Assembly: GCF_040581485.1 (NCBI RefSeq) | Contig: NC_090130.1 | Span: forward strand, 10,613,426 to 10,677,425 | Length of the DNA: 64,000 nt | DNA from: Linepithema humile | Lineage: Eukaryota; Arthropoda; Insecta; Hymenoptera; Formicidae | Direction of reading: 5' to 3' | Part shown: positions 14,521 to 27,089 of the stretch, piece by piece | Layout: each line of letters opens with the position of its first letter | Position numbering within the stretch: the stretch's first letter is position 1 | Notes under the pieces: generated by a model | The model's input: the letters and a program-made list of their open reading frames with translations, nothing else | The model's database searches: none | What the model was told of the DNA's origin: nothing | Program-made: the position numbers and the translations under genes

Positions 14521-15027
14521 CTCGCGTGCGTGCGTGCGTGCGTGCTTGCGTGTTTCGTTTTTAAGCGTGCGTGTGTGCGTGCATGCGTTTTCATTTTTGA
14601 GCATGCGTGCGTGCATGCGTGTGTGTTTTTGTTTTTGAGCGTGCGTGCGTGCGTGCATGTTTTCGTTATTAAGCGTGCGTGCGTGTTTTTGTTCTTGAGC
14701 GTGTGTGCGTGCGAGTTTTCATTTTTGAGCATGCGTGCGTGCATGCGTGTGTGTTTTTGTTTTTGAGCGTGCGTGCGTGCGTGCATGTTTTCGTTATTAA
14801 GCGTGCGTGCGTGTTTTCGTTCTTGAGCGTGCGTGCGTGCGTGCGTGCGTGCGTGTTTTTATTTTTGAGCGTGCATGCGTGCGTGTTTTCGTTCTTGAGC
14901 GTGCGTGCGTGCATGCGTGCGTGTTTTTATTTTTGAGCGTGCGTGCGTGCGTGCGTGTTTTTGTTTTTGAGCGTGCGTGCGTGCGTGCGTGCATGTTTCG
15001 TTCTTGAGCATGCGTGCGTCCTCGCGT
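14521..15027. repeat. GTGC-rich minisatellite block
   Basis: About 500 bp made of (GCGT)n or (GTGC)n runs separated by T-rich linkers such as GTTTTTGTTTTTGAGC and GTTTTCGTTATTAAGC. The linkers recur about every 35-60 bp, with one larger block duplicated (about 14597-14690 resembles 14727-14812). Both strands stay open because the unit lacks stops, which gives false frames rich in His-Ala-Arg-Thr or Arg-Ala-Cys-Val. Confidence 0.93.
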
Positions 15028-18000
15028 ATTTTTGTGCGGACGGTCGCGTATGTACCGCTACATTACATCATACGACATACAAACGAAAGGATTTAGAGAC
15101 ACTCAAAATCAAAAGTCTATCCGACATTCGATTAGCGAAAAATAGCATTCGTTAAAAATAAAAATTTGTTGTTTGAACAAAAATACATTTCGAGATCTAA
15201 ATAGTTATTATAAAATTATTGAAAAAAATTTTTGCAATTGCGACGAATTATAATTTTTTTAAATATTTTTAAATATTCTATTATATATTTAGAGAAAAAC
15301 GAAATTATTTCGATCGGACTTATTTTTTTATAGCGTACACATTGTTCTCAATAAGAGTATACTTACAAACTTGACAGAATTAAAATAAAATTATACGTAT
15401 AAAAAAGAAAAATGTATAGTAAGTAGGCTTTTAGAATTACGAAATATAAGTTTTGCAGTATCTGAGTGTAAAAATTCGGCTTTAAAAAGTTCTTTGATCC
15501 CATATAATAATAAAAAAATTGTAAATAATCCCAAATCACTATTTTTATCGTTTTTTATCTTCAATCGCCAATTAGAATGACACCCTATTAATGAACGCCC
15601 AACTAGTTTGCATTTCGTCTTGTTTCTCGCTGTTTCGTAGAACAAACTCGCAGGGTGCTTGTTGAATGCACAATTTGCACGCATTTCCTTGGTCGCATAT
15701 CGTTCATATATGCGTCCTATTTCCGTGCTTTTCGATAAGCTTCGGTCGGTACGGCACAGCTCGTCGGCGTCGCCATCATGCCCATCCATTGATCTTCCGC
15801 GCGAATAAACCCAACAAAACGATCTCACCATGACGATGACGAGAACGCGAGCCACCAAATCCTTGCGCGGTAAAACACGCAGGACTTGTAATGGAAGTAG
15901 TAACGCATGACCATCGCGCGCGCATACACGGGGGAAATGGGTTTTTTATCGATCACTAACCTACGACAACCATCTGGCTCCGCCGTGCCGTCGAAGCCAG
16001 CCTGCCCGCCGGCGTTACCATTGGCTACGTACATAACGGCTCACCTCGATATCAAAGTCAACAGTCAAGAGCTCTGATGCTGACAAATCGTACATAGACA
16101 TTGAGAGGGGAAACAAAGGCCGCATATTCTCAACGCATATTTAGTACTAAACGTATCCGCCTGTCTCCGATTCCTGTCTCGTTTTGACATTCGGCGCTCT
16201 TGTGGATTAGTCGTACTCGAAGCTCGACCAAAATCGACCAAATGCTAAGTGGAAGGGAAAATTTCGGATAAAGGCACAGATTCTTTTTGGCACACATTCG
16301 CCATTATATATGTATATCGTTGTAATTTGCACCTTATATTGACATTAATTTTTTTTTTTTTTGTGCTGAACGATACTGAGCAAGAAAAGCTCAAGTCAAA
16401 CAATGCGAAAGAATATTCTCTTTATATCGGAAAAAAATCATCTTTTCTCTCACAATCAGTGATGTTCAATCATGCATATTATATTAATCTTTGTTTACAA
16501 TCTTTACGAGCTTTGTAGAATTCATTAAATTGGTTACAGATGTTAACAAGTGTTGATCGCCGTCACTGACCTTGTCACGGCGCAGACGAGTCTTTCGTCG
16601 TCGCATCGCGATAGCACCCTAGTTACGTTTGAGACCTACCCCAATCAAACGCGAGACTAACTAAACGAACTGCGCTGCCTGCACTGGCACGGTAATTGTC
16701 TTGAGTCACGCGACGGGAAGAAAGCAAGGCTCCGAAAAGCGCAAGAAAACCTGTCGCATGCGTTCTACCAATCATTCGTCATATGCTACGAAATCTTTGT
16801 AGAGAAAGAGAAAAGTTTTCAGCATGATTATCTCTCGCGCCGAGCTATTGAGCTAATGTTACTTAATGTAATAACCATATCATTCTGTACCGAGCATGCG
16901 GATAGTCTTGCCATTATTGGAACATTGACAGACAAATCGTAAGATCAAATCATAAGATCAAATTGTAAGATTAGTTCTTATTTCTCGGCAAATGTACGTT
17001 TCCAAAATTTGATAGAGCTGGCCTATTTTCTGTTTTGGACTATTCTATTCTGGATTATTTTCACGTGTTTCATACAACATCATATATCATAGATGATTTG
17101 CCTAAAACTTTGCATTGCTATGCACTGCTAAACTTTGCTTTGCACTGCTAAACGGAACGAATCAACACATTGTACAAATGTTTCATCTACCTAACATACG
17201 AATGAATACGGAATTGAAATATTTCGAATCAACTTTTTTGAATGTTTATCATAATTTACAAAATTTATTGGACATTAGAATTACATACCCTTAAATAATT
17301 TATATTTTATGCTGAATATAAATTGTTGTAGAACTTTTCTGTACAAGATAAAAGTACTAACAAATAAAAATTCGTTATTTTTACTCAAATTTTCTGCGAA
17401 ATTCTAAAACTCAAATTTTCAGACAAATTTATTATTAGAACATTGTTAGACTGTTAATAGCGCAGCACTGGTATAATAAAGTCCTGGATGAAAATGTTTA
17501 TTCAATGTCATTATTAAAGAAACAAATGTTTGATAATTTACTCTTTATTTTACATTTTACGAAGCTAACGTGTATGTGTATGCAATTATTTGAAACAAGT
17601 GCCACCTTATTAAGTTTCTTTCTCAATAACTATCAGGTGGTTGTACAGATTGTACAGATACAATCTTTAATTTGATGTGCTCTATAGGATTTTAGAAGAG
17701 TGCGAGCGCATTTGGAGTAACGTTGGAAAAAAGCGGACTCTGTGATTCAACAACGACGACGACAACGGTGGCGGCAGCGGCGGCGACGGCGGCGGCGTCG
17801 CCATCCCATCGATGGATTTCCAGCCGGGGCGGATATAGTCTGCACGAGTCGCCCGGCGTAGTGCATCTGGCCGTTCGGTATACAATATAACGCTACCATG
17901 TCACGGGAACTATAGTCGCTGGCTAGACTGCACCCCCACATCCCCGCAAAACCGAGGAGAGAAGATCGACGCGGAAAGAGAAAGAGAGAGATCGTAGGTA

Positions 18001-18075
18001 CTGGCGGGGAATGGCGAAGGGGACGAGAGCGACGGCGACGGGTTAGGCAAAGTGGGTGGGCGGGTGGTTGGTCGA
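15028..18075. other. no certain gene; AT-rich, GC-rich patch at 17.75-18.06 kb
   Basis: AT-rich sequence follows the minisatellite. A 155-codon minus-strand frame (15391-15858) begins with TTG and shows no recognisable domain, so I do not call it. From about 17.75 kb the sequence becomes GC-rich, with GGCGGC and GACGAC runs and the word GGCTAGACTG at 17931. Confidence 0.4.
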
Positions 18076-18118
18076 GTTGGTTGGTTGGTTGGTTGGTTGG
18101 TTGGTTGGTTGGTTGGTT
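18076..18118. repeat. (GGTT)n tetranucleotide repeat
   Basis: About ten GGTT units in a GC-rich island. A GA array follows 130 bp downstream. Confidence 0.93.
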
Positions 18119-18246
18119 TCAGACGGGCCCCACGAGGGAGAGCGAGCGGAACGTGGGTGCAAACGTGCTCGACGGAAACGGTGGGAAGCGGGAAAAGAGG
18201 AGGACAGGGTGACTGTGAGAGGTAAAGGGAGGGGGAGAGAGAGAGG

Positions 18247-18250
<4 letters not shown>

Positions 18251-18307
<57 letters not shown>
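18251..18307. repeat. (GA)28 microsatellite
   Basis: An uninterrupted GA array preceded by imperfect GGGA units and followed by a GC-rich segment that contains GGCTAGACACCG. Confidence 0.95.
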
Positions 18308-18308
<1 letters not shown>

Positions 18309-18429
18309 AGCGGGGGCGAGAACTCAGCCTGTTCGTAGTAGGGGGGCTGGCTAGACACCGCTCAGACGGTCCAGGGGGTCGCAGGGGATAATTTCTACAG
18401 TGGCGTCGACAAGCAGCGCGATATGCGAG

Positions 18430-20300
18430 ACACATTTCACGACATTTCGATGAAAATCAGCGCGAGCATGTGCAGCGATGTGCCGATGCCGACCTCCCGG
18501 AATCGTTGTTTGCACCTGTACCAGCCTTCGTCAACGCACGTGTTCCAATTAGATATGCGAGGCACAAATGCATGACCGGTGTGCATCGGACGTTTGTCCA
18601 GGTGATTATTGCAGTGCACTGCAAGAAACTTGGCATTTCAAGTCTCGAATAATGTTTTAAAGCCGCACGATAAAATATATTTGCGAGTATTGTTTCTTCT
18701 TTCAATGCACTTTTTCTTAATGCATCCCGATCCATCAAAACCATTTAACAATATATCTACATGTAACTACTTAAATAATATACGATACAATATAATACAT
18801 TATATATATAATATTCACCGATCTCTTTTAAATAAATGTTTAATAACAATGCTGCCATAAAATAAGATATGCTAAGAATGTTCTTAAACCAACGATTGAC
18901 ATTATTCAGCATGCTTAGATGTAATATAATGCGTCACGTAAACTTGTTTTTATGCACCAAAATTCATGGTACATTACGCCAATGCATCGGCATAAAGCAG
19001 GGATGCGGCAAACTGTTTTTTATCAACTGATGATAGAGAATTCGCACTTGAACCGGGCCGAGCTGGGTCGTGATCCAGGTCGAAACAAAAGTACTCTAGA
19101 TGAGGAGAGAGAGACACCTGTCACTTCCATAATTTTCTCATAAGAATGTCGCGCGCGAGCCATTTGTATTTTCTCATCGACGGTGCTTTCGTACCAAGAA
19201 GCCTTTTTTTATCTTTAAATTATTTCAATGTTAGTAATTCAATATGTATTTTGCAGCTGAAACGACGTATGCATAGCAAACAAAATTTTAGGATTTTCCA
19301 TTATTTTAATAGAAACATTTATTTGTAAAATTAAAAATATTTCTTCTATTTTTATGATTATATTTGAAAAAGAAATAAACGACAAGTATCTTAGATTTTT
19401 ATTACCACAATTTTTCTCATTTTATTTTATATTGTTAGATTATGGCATTAGAGAAAAAGATTTATAACATATGTAAAATTTATAAAATTGCTAGTCACGT
19501 TCTAGATATATATTGAAAGAATACTTTACGTACAAATTTTTCTGAGATAAGATTATTTGCGTTTGCTATGAAAAGCCCGCCGACATTTTCCAAGGAGAGA
19601 TCTTTTCGAAATTGATTAAAAAGACTGTAATTAAAAAGATACTCAATAGTATCAATAGCGCCGCGGTGCTCGATACAAATATGAAGGGCAACGGGCGCCG
19701 CAAAAATAAGCGAAATCCGTGTTGCGTCTATCTTTCGTCCGGTGTTCTCCGGAAACATGACTGCCGATCTCCCGGAAGCGAATACGCGGTAGCGATCGGT
19801 CGGCCGTTGGGGCAGAATACGGGGACAGGTGGCTGACCGGCGTTTGCGAGTGGGCAGGAAGAAAGACATCGGGACCCTGATGCCCCGAAGGAATAGTAAG
19901 AGAAACACGAAACAGGGGAGGAGAGAAGAGGGATGGGAGAGAAAGAGAGGGAGGACAGGAGTTACGGTTTCGTGGTCGTTCCGTGCGTGTAACGTAATTT
20001 CCCGCAGCATCGCCGTCTGTCCATCCATTCGTTTGTCTGTTCACGACGACGCGACGCATCGCGACGCCCCTCGCGCCACGTCGCAACGGGGTATATGCAC
20101 ATGCCGTTTACGCCATTGTTCCGACTTACCCTGCACCCTCCTTCCCCCCCCCCTCCCTTGCCCCTTTCCTTCTCGCATACGAAATCGAACATTCCCGCAC
20201 TTCCTCCGTCGGGACATAACGCGATCTAGCTCGGACGAGACGGCATCTCCAAGTGGCACGCTCTTCGGAGCGTCTAGACGCCTTACATCGCGACATATAG
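18430..20300. other. no certain gene; GC island near 19.7-20.4 kb
   Basis: AT-rich DNA, then a GC-rich island at about 19.66-20.40 kb. Overlapping frames of 144-187 codons in the island are open on both strands and look like consequences of low stop-codon density. The palindrome GCGTCTAGACGC is at 20270-20281. Confidence 0.4.
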
Positions 20301-20306
20301 CGCGCG

Positions 20307-20336
20307 CTCGTCTCGTCTCGTCTCGTCTCGTCTCGT
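20307..20336. repeat. (TCTCG)n pentanucleotide repeat
   Basis: About six TCTCG units at the edge of the GC island, downstream of the GTCTAGAC palindrome. A short perfect hairpin, AAGTCACC-CTC-GGTGACTT, follows at about 20410-20428; it lacks the T-run expected of a polymerase III terminator. Confidence 0.9.
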
Positions 20337-20429
20337 CTTCACCCATGAATCCCGCTGGTATCGAGATTCCCTGCGTTACGTCCCGACAATAGTTCACTCG
20401 GAGAATGAAAAGTCACCCTCGGTGACTTG

Positions 20430-22920
20430 GAGTGAGCAGGCGATCGAGGACGTTGAAAATTTAGCGCGTTCGATAAAATACGTGTAAATTGTAATAGCTG
20501 TCTCTTTACTGTAATCTCGTCTAATCGTTTAATTTATGCAAACAAGTATTTTTCAGTATTATTGTGAATGATGAAGGTTGTGGATGTATTTTATACCTGC
20601 TTTTATATCTGCATTGCTTTTTTATGTAACATTATGTTAAAGTGGATACCTTTCATTATTATTCAAAACGTTAATTTTGGTAGATAGCCCTTTACGATTT
20701 TAGACTCCACAATTCCCATGAATTATAAATGAACGCTTTTCCTCGAGACGGTCGCATCGATCCATTTTCGAGAACAAGGCACCTTGACGGCGATTAAGGA
20801 CGTTGCGACCTTGCACTCCCGGCGATGAATATATATGGATAATGTGATTATATCTACGAAAGGGAAACAGTATATGATACGTGTAAGATCGACTTCTTAT
20901 TGTTTTTTAATCGATATCAGCGAGATAATATCGCTGAAAGAAGAAAAGAATTCATTTTTTGCGAACACTAGACAGAAAAGTAAACATCAACGTCGCAAAA
21001 TTAATTATTATTTAAATAATTCTGAGATACGTAATTCGTTTTCAATCAATTAATTTGGATAGTTGAATAATTTCTAAATTTACATATTTTTTTTAGAACA
21101 ATGCAAGAAAACTGCGCAATTTTACGGTATACATACTATAATATTCAAATATTACTCATTTAGAGATAACTTCTCAGTGTCATGTGTGTGAGACCAAGTT
21201 ACTCCAAGTATATTTATATCCTCGTAATGTCCGCTATCAATTCAACTTTCAGAGGACCTTGGAACTCATAGTAATATTCCAAGAATTCAGCATTCATATC
21301 CAATAAGATAAAACTTAATGGAGCGCTTTCTCAGCGATAAACGATAGAGAATGGCAAGTTAAAACGTTAATTAAAGGCCGTTAGAATTGCAAGTAACTAG
21401 ATGATTGGACTGTGAGAGGAATAATGATAGCAGAGAGGAGGAGAAAACCTCACGAGAGATTCTCAATACGAAGCAACGGTGAAACGAAAGACAAAAATGT
21501 CAACAGGCATAACCATTGTGGCTGTGACTGCAGCGAAGATGTCTGATGTCTGGCGCGGGTGAATTGCACTAGGCGGAAAACGTGTTACGCGCGCGCGAGA
21601 GAGTGACGAACGTGGTAGACACGCACACACACACACACACACACACGCACACTTGGCGATTGTGTAGGATGGTTCCGAGAATTCTGGATTGCTTTTATTC
21701 GTGTCATTTTGTCTTTCTTTCATCGATGGATTTCGCATTTCGCCTCTGCAGCGGACATTCCTGCGGCTTTTACCGCTTTGATCCACCTTTTTCCGGAATT
21801 TCACCACGTACACGCGGCACTACGCTTCGACGATTAGAATTAAAGTGCGATTTAAACACTTTTTTCCCGTCCAGGTCAAAAGCTGAAACGATCGTCCGAA
21901 CTCAACGAACCAACTGCGACATCACATGTCATTACTGAAGTAAAATTTTTTAATTTTTTTTTTCTTTTAATACATACTTAGCGTTATCTACATGCGATGT
22001 AAGTATACATTATATTGACGGAAAAATAATGATTGTTGAATAAATCTTAAAAATTCTTTATTCTAAAAACGATTAAAAATTCATAATTGTTTCTAAAGCG
22101 TTGAAACAAAAAGTAAATAACCTTTGAAATTATCGTAATTGCAATAACTTTTCGAAAACTTCATCTTATTGATAAAATTAATTTCGAAGAAGTTTATTGC
22201 AAAAATGAATAGGTACGATCTGTGCCGTGCATGAATGACGCGCATATGTAAGCGTGTTTCGTGTACACTTTTCAAGATACGACAAAATCTCAAAGCAAAA
22301 TCGCAATGCAAAGTCTAGGTGCATTTGAGCAATAGGCTCGGCAAATAAGACTTATGCTGCGATGTCACGTCTATCAAAATTCCATTTACATTTATCTATA
22401 ATATTACACGTATGCGTAGCACGAAGATCATGGCAAATCTCTTTCCGAGATTCTCCTTCCATCATACACATGCGCGATAAAAAAAATATTAGTATTTCGT
22501 CATAAATTTCCGATACTTTTTGCTATTTTAAGATCTCATGCGATTTCTCGTACATTTTTGCAGACAGACGGTAGCCTTACTCGGACGTCACGCGCGAAGG
22601 CATCGAGCGTCGCGCGATAAAAGTCGTGCGTGATAAGACGATGTTTTCGTCGAATTAAATACGCACGCGTCGAGAAAAGAGTGTGAATTATTTACACTCA
22701 TCGCCTGATTTTGTTATGTCTAATTTGTCTTATCAGATGTTGTGTGTGTGTGTGTGTAAAGTGCACACACATGTAATTTGCAATGAACCATTAAATTCTT
22801 CTTGGATACTTTTCGTTTTGCCGTGAGTAATATAATATTAACTTTTTGACTATGTTGAATAAAATAACACTATGCGAGGGATCTACGAGAAAATATTTAC
22901 TTTTGAATTTTCTAATACGT
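20430..22920. other. no gene seen; AT-rich with AC and GT arrays
   Basis: AT-rich DNA. It includes an AC array (21624-21646) and a GT array (22738-22757). The largest frames (116-118 codons near 21.5-21.9 kb) overlap on opposite strands and include the AC array. Confidence 0.4.
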
Positions 22921-23215
22921 CTAAAAATTACTTCTAGTAATATTTTCCAGCAATATTCCAGTGTATTTTCTAGTAATCTAAATAATAATTACTTCTAGTA
23001 ATATTTTCCAGCAATATTCTAGTTTATTTTCTAGTAATTTAAATAATAATTACTTCTAGTAATATTTTTCAGCAATATTCCAGTGTATTTTCTAGTAATT
23101 TAAATAATATTTCTAGTAATTTAAATAATAATTACTTCTAGTAATATTTTCCAGCAATATTCCAGTGTATTTTCTAGTAATTTAAATAATCATTACTTCC
23201 ATAGTTTTAAGTGGC
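22920..23215. repeat. about 61-bp tandem repeat, roughly four copies plus a partial
   Basis: A unit containing ACTTCTAGTAATATTTT, CCAGCAATATTCCAG and TGTATTTTCTAGTAAT recurs with a period of about 61 bp, starting near 22930, 22991 and 23052. It then recurs after a short partial duplication (TTTCTAGTAATTTAAATAAT) near 23132. Copies differ at only a few positions, so the expansion is fairly recent. The copies are contiguous with no unique spacers, so it is not CRISPR-like. Confidence 0.92.
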
Positions 23216-25140
23216 AGAAATAGTATAATACATTAAATACATATGCAGCGAATATAGCAAAACAACAGCAATATATTTACAGAAGAATACAATACGCATT
23301 TCGATATATGCTTTCTTGAGAAACCATTTATATTTTCTTAGAAATACATAATGCGTATTATGAGTGTGCATGCACGGATATCCAACGTGATAAATTTTCT
23401 TTCAGTTTTTTTTATTCATACTATCTTCTTTTTATTGTATAATAAAATTTGTTAGCAATATGTTACAATGTTTCGCGTAATATAATTCGAATGTGTTTTT
23501 TTGATGTCTCAAATATGTCCTGAGCTTAAGGGGATTTATCTACGAATAATTTTTGCAGATGCGAACTACCGTATCTCTCGAAATGTCGGTGTATAATGCA
23601 TAATCGGTATAAGTCGACCGAGATCGGATCTCTTGGTCATCTTTCTCAGATTAAACAGCCTGTAAAGGAAGACCGACGTAAGCTCATTGTTTCACGGTCG
23701 AAATAAGAAAGTAGTAATGAGCAACATATGGAGAAAGTGGTTTATTTATCGCGAAAACTATTGAAATTTTTACAACTGTTATTTTTACTATATCGCATGT
23801 ATCTTTCTTCGCATCGTGCCATGTTTTTTTGGATTTTAATGTAGACTTTTATATGCGTCATATACTATGTAACTCTTTCGATAGATTTTGCATAACTTTT
23901 TCTACATACTACATAATGCACATATTTGGATAAATAATATCAGAGAATGATGATACTCCTGTTGTGCAGATTTCTCGAAAACATTCCGCGATCTGTATTC
24001 TTAATTCACCCGTTTATGTAGCGTTGTGTTGACAAAACTTGTGATTATTTTCTATGTTGAATGCCGAGGAAAAAACAAAAAAATATACAAAATAGAATAA
24101 TATATTGAAAAATATACAAAATATATAATAATATTTAAAGAAAAATTGAATTAATACAGTACAGTACAATAATTTGCTCGCAACAATCGTGCGAATACCT
24201 GTGTGCTTTGTGATTTGACCGCCATATTTAACGCCCTCTTATAAATTGTTCAAAACAGAAAATACCGAAGCAACACAATATCTCTCGGCGATGATGCCGC
24301 GCGACCACTTCAATGGTACCGATAAATACAAAGTTTGCGGGAGCAACGACGGCGACAATGGTGGCGGCGGCTCGCGCTCTCGGTTTCATCGTGGTATCTC
24401 GAACGGCTTAATGGTGCCGTTAACTGCCGTATTATTTAACGTGAATTTATGCATTGGAGTCGACCGATTAAAATGCCACCACGGTTAGGGGAAGAACAGT
24501 AGCTGCTGTGCCGCTGTGCGTTCGAAAGAGGAGAGGAGAGGACGCAGACGTTGGTCGCCGTATCTCGTGCTCTTAATCCCTCGTTATAGCCCGCTCTGAT
24601 AAACAGTCACGGCCGACAGAACGGCGGCGTAAAGGATCGTCGCCGGTAAAAAATACGGGAAACGATTACGACGGCGTTACCTCGGCGTTACATCGGCGAC
24701 GTATGAGCCCTGTCGTGATCCGACTTAATGCGCATATATTTTGTTTCCGACGACAGTTATGCCGGGACTAAGAATGTCAGTGTCCGTACACTGTGAATGT
24801 TTGGTTTCTTTGACGGATCGCGTGAAAAAATTCGTCATTCATGCGACGTAAAGCTGCAATCGCACTCGATGCGACATAAACATTGATATCATGTTGCAGC
24901 ATTGCTCAACGATCAGAAATTCCAAATATACCTATATAGAAGTACTTGTAAATCTTTTACAAGTTATCTCTCCCTTCCTTCAACGCAATTTTTTCCGCGT
25001 AACGTCTGTGTAGCGAGAAGCTCTTGTTAAAAAAATGCAATACAGCCATATTAAAGCTAAAAAATTGAATAATTCTAAGATATCTGTCATACAAACTATA
25101 TTATTATGTTGCTAGTAGTATAGTTAGACCGATTATAAGC
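23216..25140. other. no certain gene; AT-rich with a GC-rich patch near 24.25-24.75 kb
   Basis: AT-rich DNA with a moderately GC-rich patch. An 80-codon plus-strand frame (24246-24488) in the patch is rich in Gly, Asn and Asp and has no recognisable domain. No transposon ends seen. Confidence 0.4.
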
Positions 25141-25175
25141 CTGGGGCAATGAGGGTGGTGCGGGGGAGGAGGGGT

Positions 25176-25690
25176 ATCAGGTTACACAAGTCAACAATTG
25201 CAAAATGCAAAGTCAGCAGTTTTCATGGTGGTGGGGAATGACCGAAGAGTACAGATGCTTTTTTTGCAAAATTAGCAGAAGTGGGGGGGGGGGTATCAGG
25301 TTACACAGGTCCACAATAACAAAATGCAAAATCAGCGGGGAGAGGGAAGGGGGGGGGGGAGGTAAAAAAATTCAGCATCATCAAGAGAATGATCAGAGAG
25401 CACAGATGCTTTTTTTGCAAAGTTGTAAATTTCTTAAAATGCCGCCGCAAAATGGCGTTAAAAATGCTGACGCAATATTTTCATCGAAAATCATGGCAAC
25501 ATTTCAAGAAATAAGCATTTAAAAAAATTTGCAACCTTGCAAAAAAGCATCGATGCTCTTCGGTCATTTCCTTGCTGATGCTGAATTTTTTATCCCTCCT
25601 CCCCCCCCCCCTTCCGCATGAAACAAATTGATTTTGCATTTTGCTATTGTGGACTTGTGTAACCTGATATCCCCCACTTCTGCTGATACT
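25176..25690. repeat. G-run repeat: direct duplication plus inverted copy
   Basis: A segment containing GGGGTATCAGGTTACACA, TGCAAAATCAGC and a run of 8-10 G occurs twice in direct orientation (from about 25176 and about 25290). It occurs once inverted (about 25530-25684), where it reads CCCCCC...GTGTAACCTGATATCCCCC. AGCAGAAGTGGGGG at 25277 pairs with CCCCCACTTCTGCT at the right end, so 25277-25684 is an inverted repeat with a loop of about 100 bp. Possibly a degenerate mobile element; no coding capacity. Confidence 0.75.
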
Positions 25691-26227
25691 GTTGCTACAT
25701 ACAAACACAAAATGTGTGATATTTCTTACAGAAAATGAAAATTATTTATAAAATTGTTTAAATTAAAGTATTAGGCCACATTGCGTTATTTCAAAGATGC
25801 CAAGTATAAGTAAGTAAAAGAAATATCAGATAATTTCTTTTATAATAAAAACGAAAAATGCTTTAGAAATCAATTTTTTGTTTTCTTCGTAATACAGCAA
25901 TCCTTTGAAATGTGAAGAGCGTGGAAATTGCAAACGATGTCTAAGTTTCTTATTACCTGAAGATTGCGGAAGTGTGTGTGCAGAAATCACATTCAAGGGT
26001 CGGGAGTTTTCCAGAAACGCGACGAAGGAGAGAGATCCCTGGCACGCGGAGAAACGGAATAATTCTATGCGCTCGCGATGCATACGCAAATGGCTGTTAG
26101 CGGGGGAGGGCGGGGGGGGAGTGTCGGAGGGAGATAGAGAGAGGAGAGAGAGAGGGGAGGGAAATAGAACGATGAGACGAGAGGATAGATAAAGATGGCA
26201 ATCGGGGAACGGTCCCGTGCATCATCC

Positions 26228-26416
26228 ACGTCACGATCGCTGCCAATAGGATCTTGGATATCAGGTGATGCTATTGGGGATTTGCATCTCCTGGCCGCAC
26301 CGAATGCACAAGAGAGGTGAGAAGGTTCTCATCCCCGAGTTGGCTGGCGCGACGAGAATGATAGGAAATCCGGTTGCACTGTATATATAGGTGAGTAAGG
26401 AGGACACGGACAGTGT
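26228..26416 (+). promoter_or_regulatory. promoter-like cluster: CCAAT boxes, octamer, TATA, initiator
   Basis: In order on the plus strand: CACGTCA (about 26228), CCAAT (26243-26247), inverted CCAAT as ATTGG (26273-26277), the POU octamer ATTTGCAT (26280-26287), TATATATA (26382-26389), and CAGT (26411-26414). The A of CAGT is exactly 30 bases from the first T of the TATA box, the standard spacing for a TATA/initiator core promoter. I find no coding exon within 2 kb downstream. Alternative reading: ATATAG|GTGAGTAAGG at 26390 is also a good splice donor. No transcript evidence is available. Confidence 0.3.
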
Positions 26417-26886
26417 GCACATAGGGTGCTTCTAAATTAAGCCATACCGGTTAAGTGTAATCCTTTATCGATTTAAATAACCGATTCTTCTTTCGAAATT
26501 TCTATTCAAACCCCAATTATCATGACATTTCCCCGATAGAGTGAAATCTTTTGAACTCATTGCTGTACGAGTAAAGTGGAAAACAGCCAAGTCTTGAGGA
26601 TTATTCCTCTATGGATCTTGTCATTTTAATGACGTTTATTCATAAAGAGACGTATCAAAGTATTTAAGTCTCAAAGCTTAACAAACTTTATGCCAATACT
26701 AAAGATTATCGCTCAAATTTTGGATACGAAGAAGACTTGGCGAAGAAATAGCTCGCCGAGCTTGAACGGTATTTAATTTGAGACTACCCTGTAGATTGTG
26801 GCGGGCGCGAGAAAGAGACGCGGCTAGATAGCTAGATAGTGGAAACGGGAGAAACGAAGAGAAACGGACATGGTCGATGTGTAACC

Positions 26887-26887
26887 C

Positions 26888-26981
<94 letters not shown>

Positions 26982-26994
26982 TTGGCTGGCTGGT
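26887..26994. repeat. (CTGG)n tetranucleotide repeat, about 27 units
   Basis: An almost perfect array of CTGG with two single-base interruptions (CTGA and GTTGG). The minus strand reads Pro-Ala-Ser-Gln repeats, which are artefacts. Confidence 0.95.
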
Positions 26995-27089
26995 TCGGCT
27001 GACTGGATCAACCGGGGACCGTCTAGCTTGCGTCTACTCCGCCGCACAAGCCAGCCCGGCATTATCTATACGTCTAGACACCCCTGCGC

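Noticed and set aside
14499..15155. Open frames rich in His-Ala-Arg-Thr or Arg-Ala-Cys-Val on both strands
   Set aside because: They arise from the GTGC minisatellite, which lacks stops on both strands; composition follows the repeat unit.
15391..15858. 155-codon minus-strand open frame
   Set aside because: It begins with TTG, has no recognisable domain or splice context, and its composition varies as if random.
19652..20392. Overlapping frames of 118-187 codons on both strands
   Set aside because: The GC-rich island has few stops; no frame shows family resemblance or consistent splice sites.
22920..23215. Evenly spaced repeat that could suggest a CRISPR-like array
   Set aside because: The copies are contiguous with no unique spacers, and the genome is eukaryotic.
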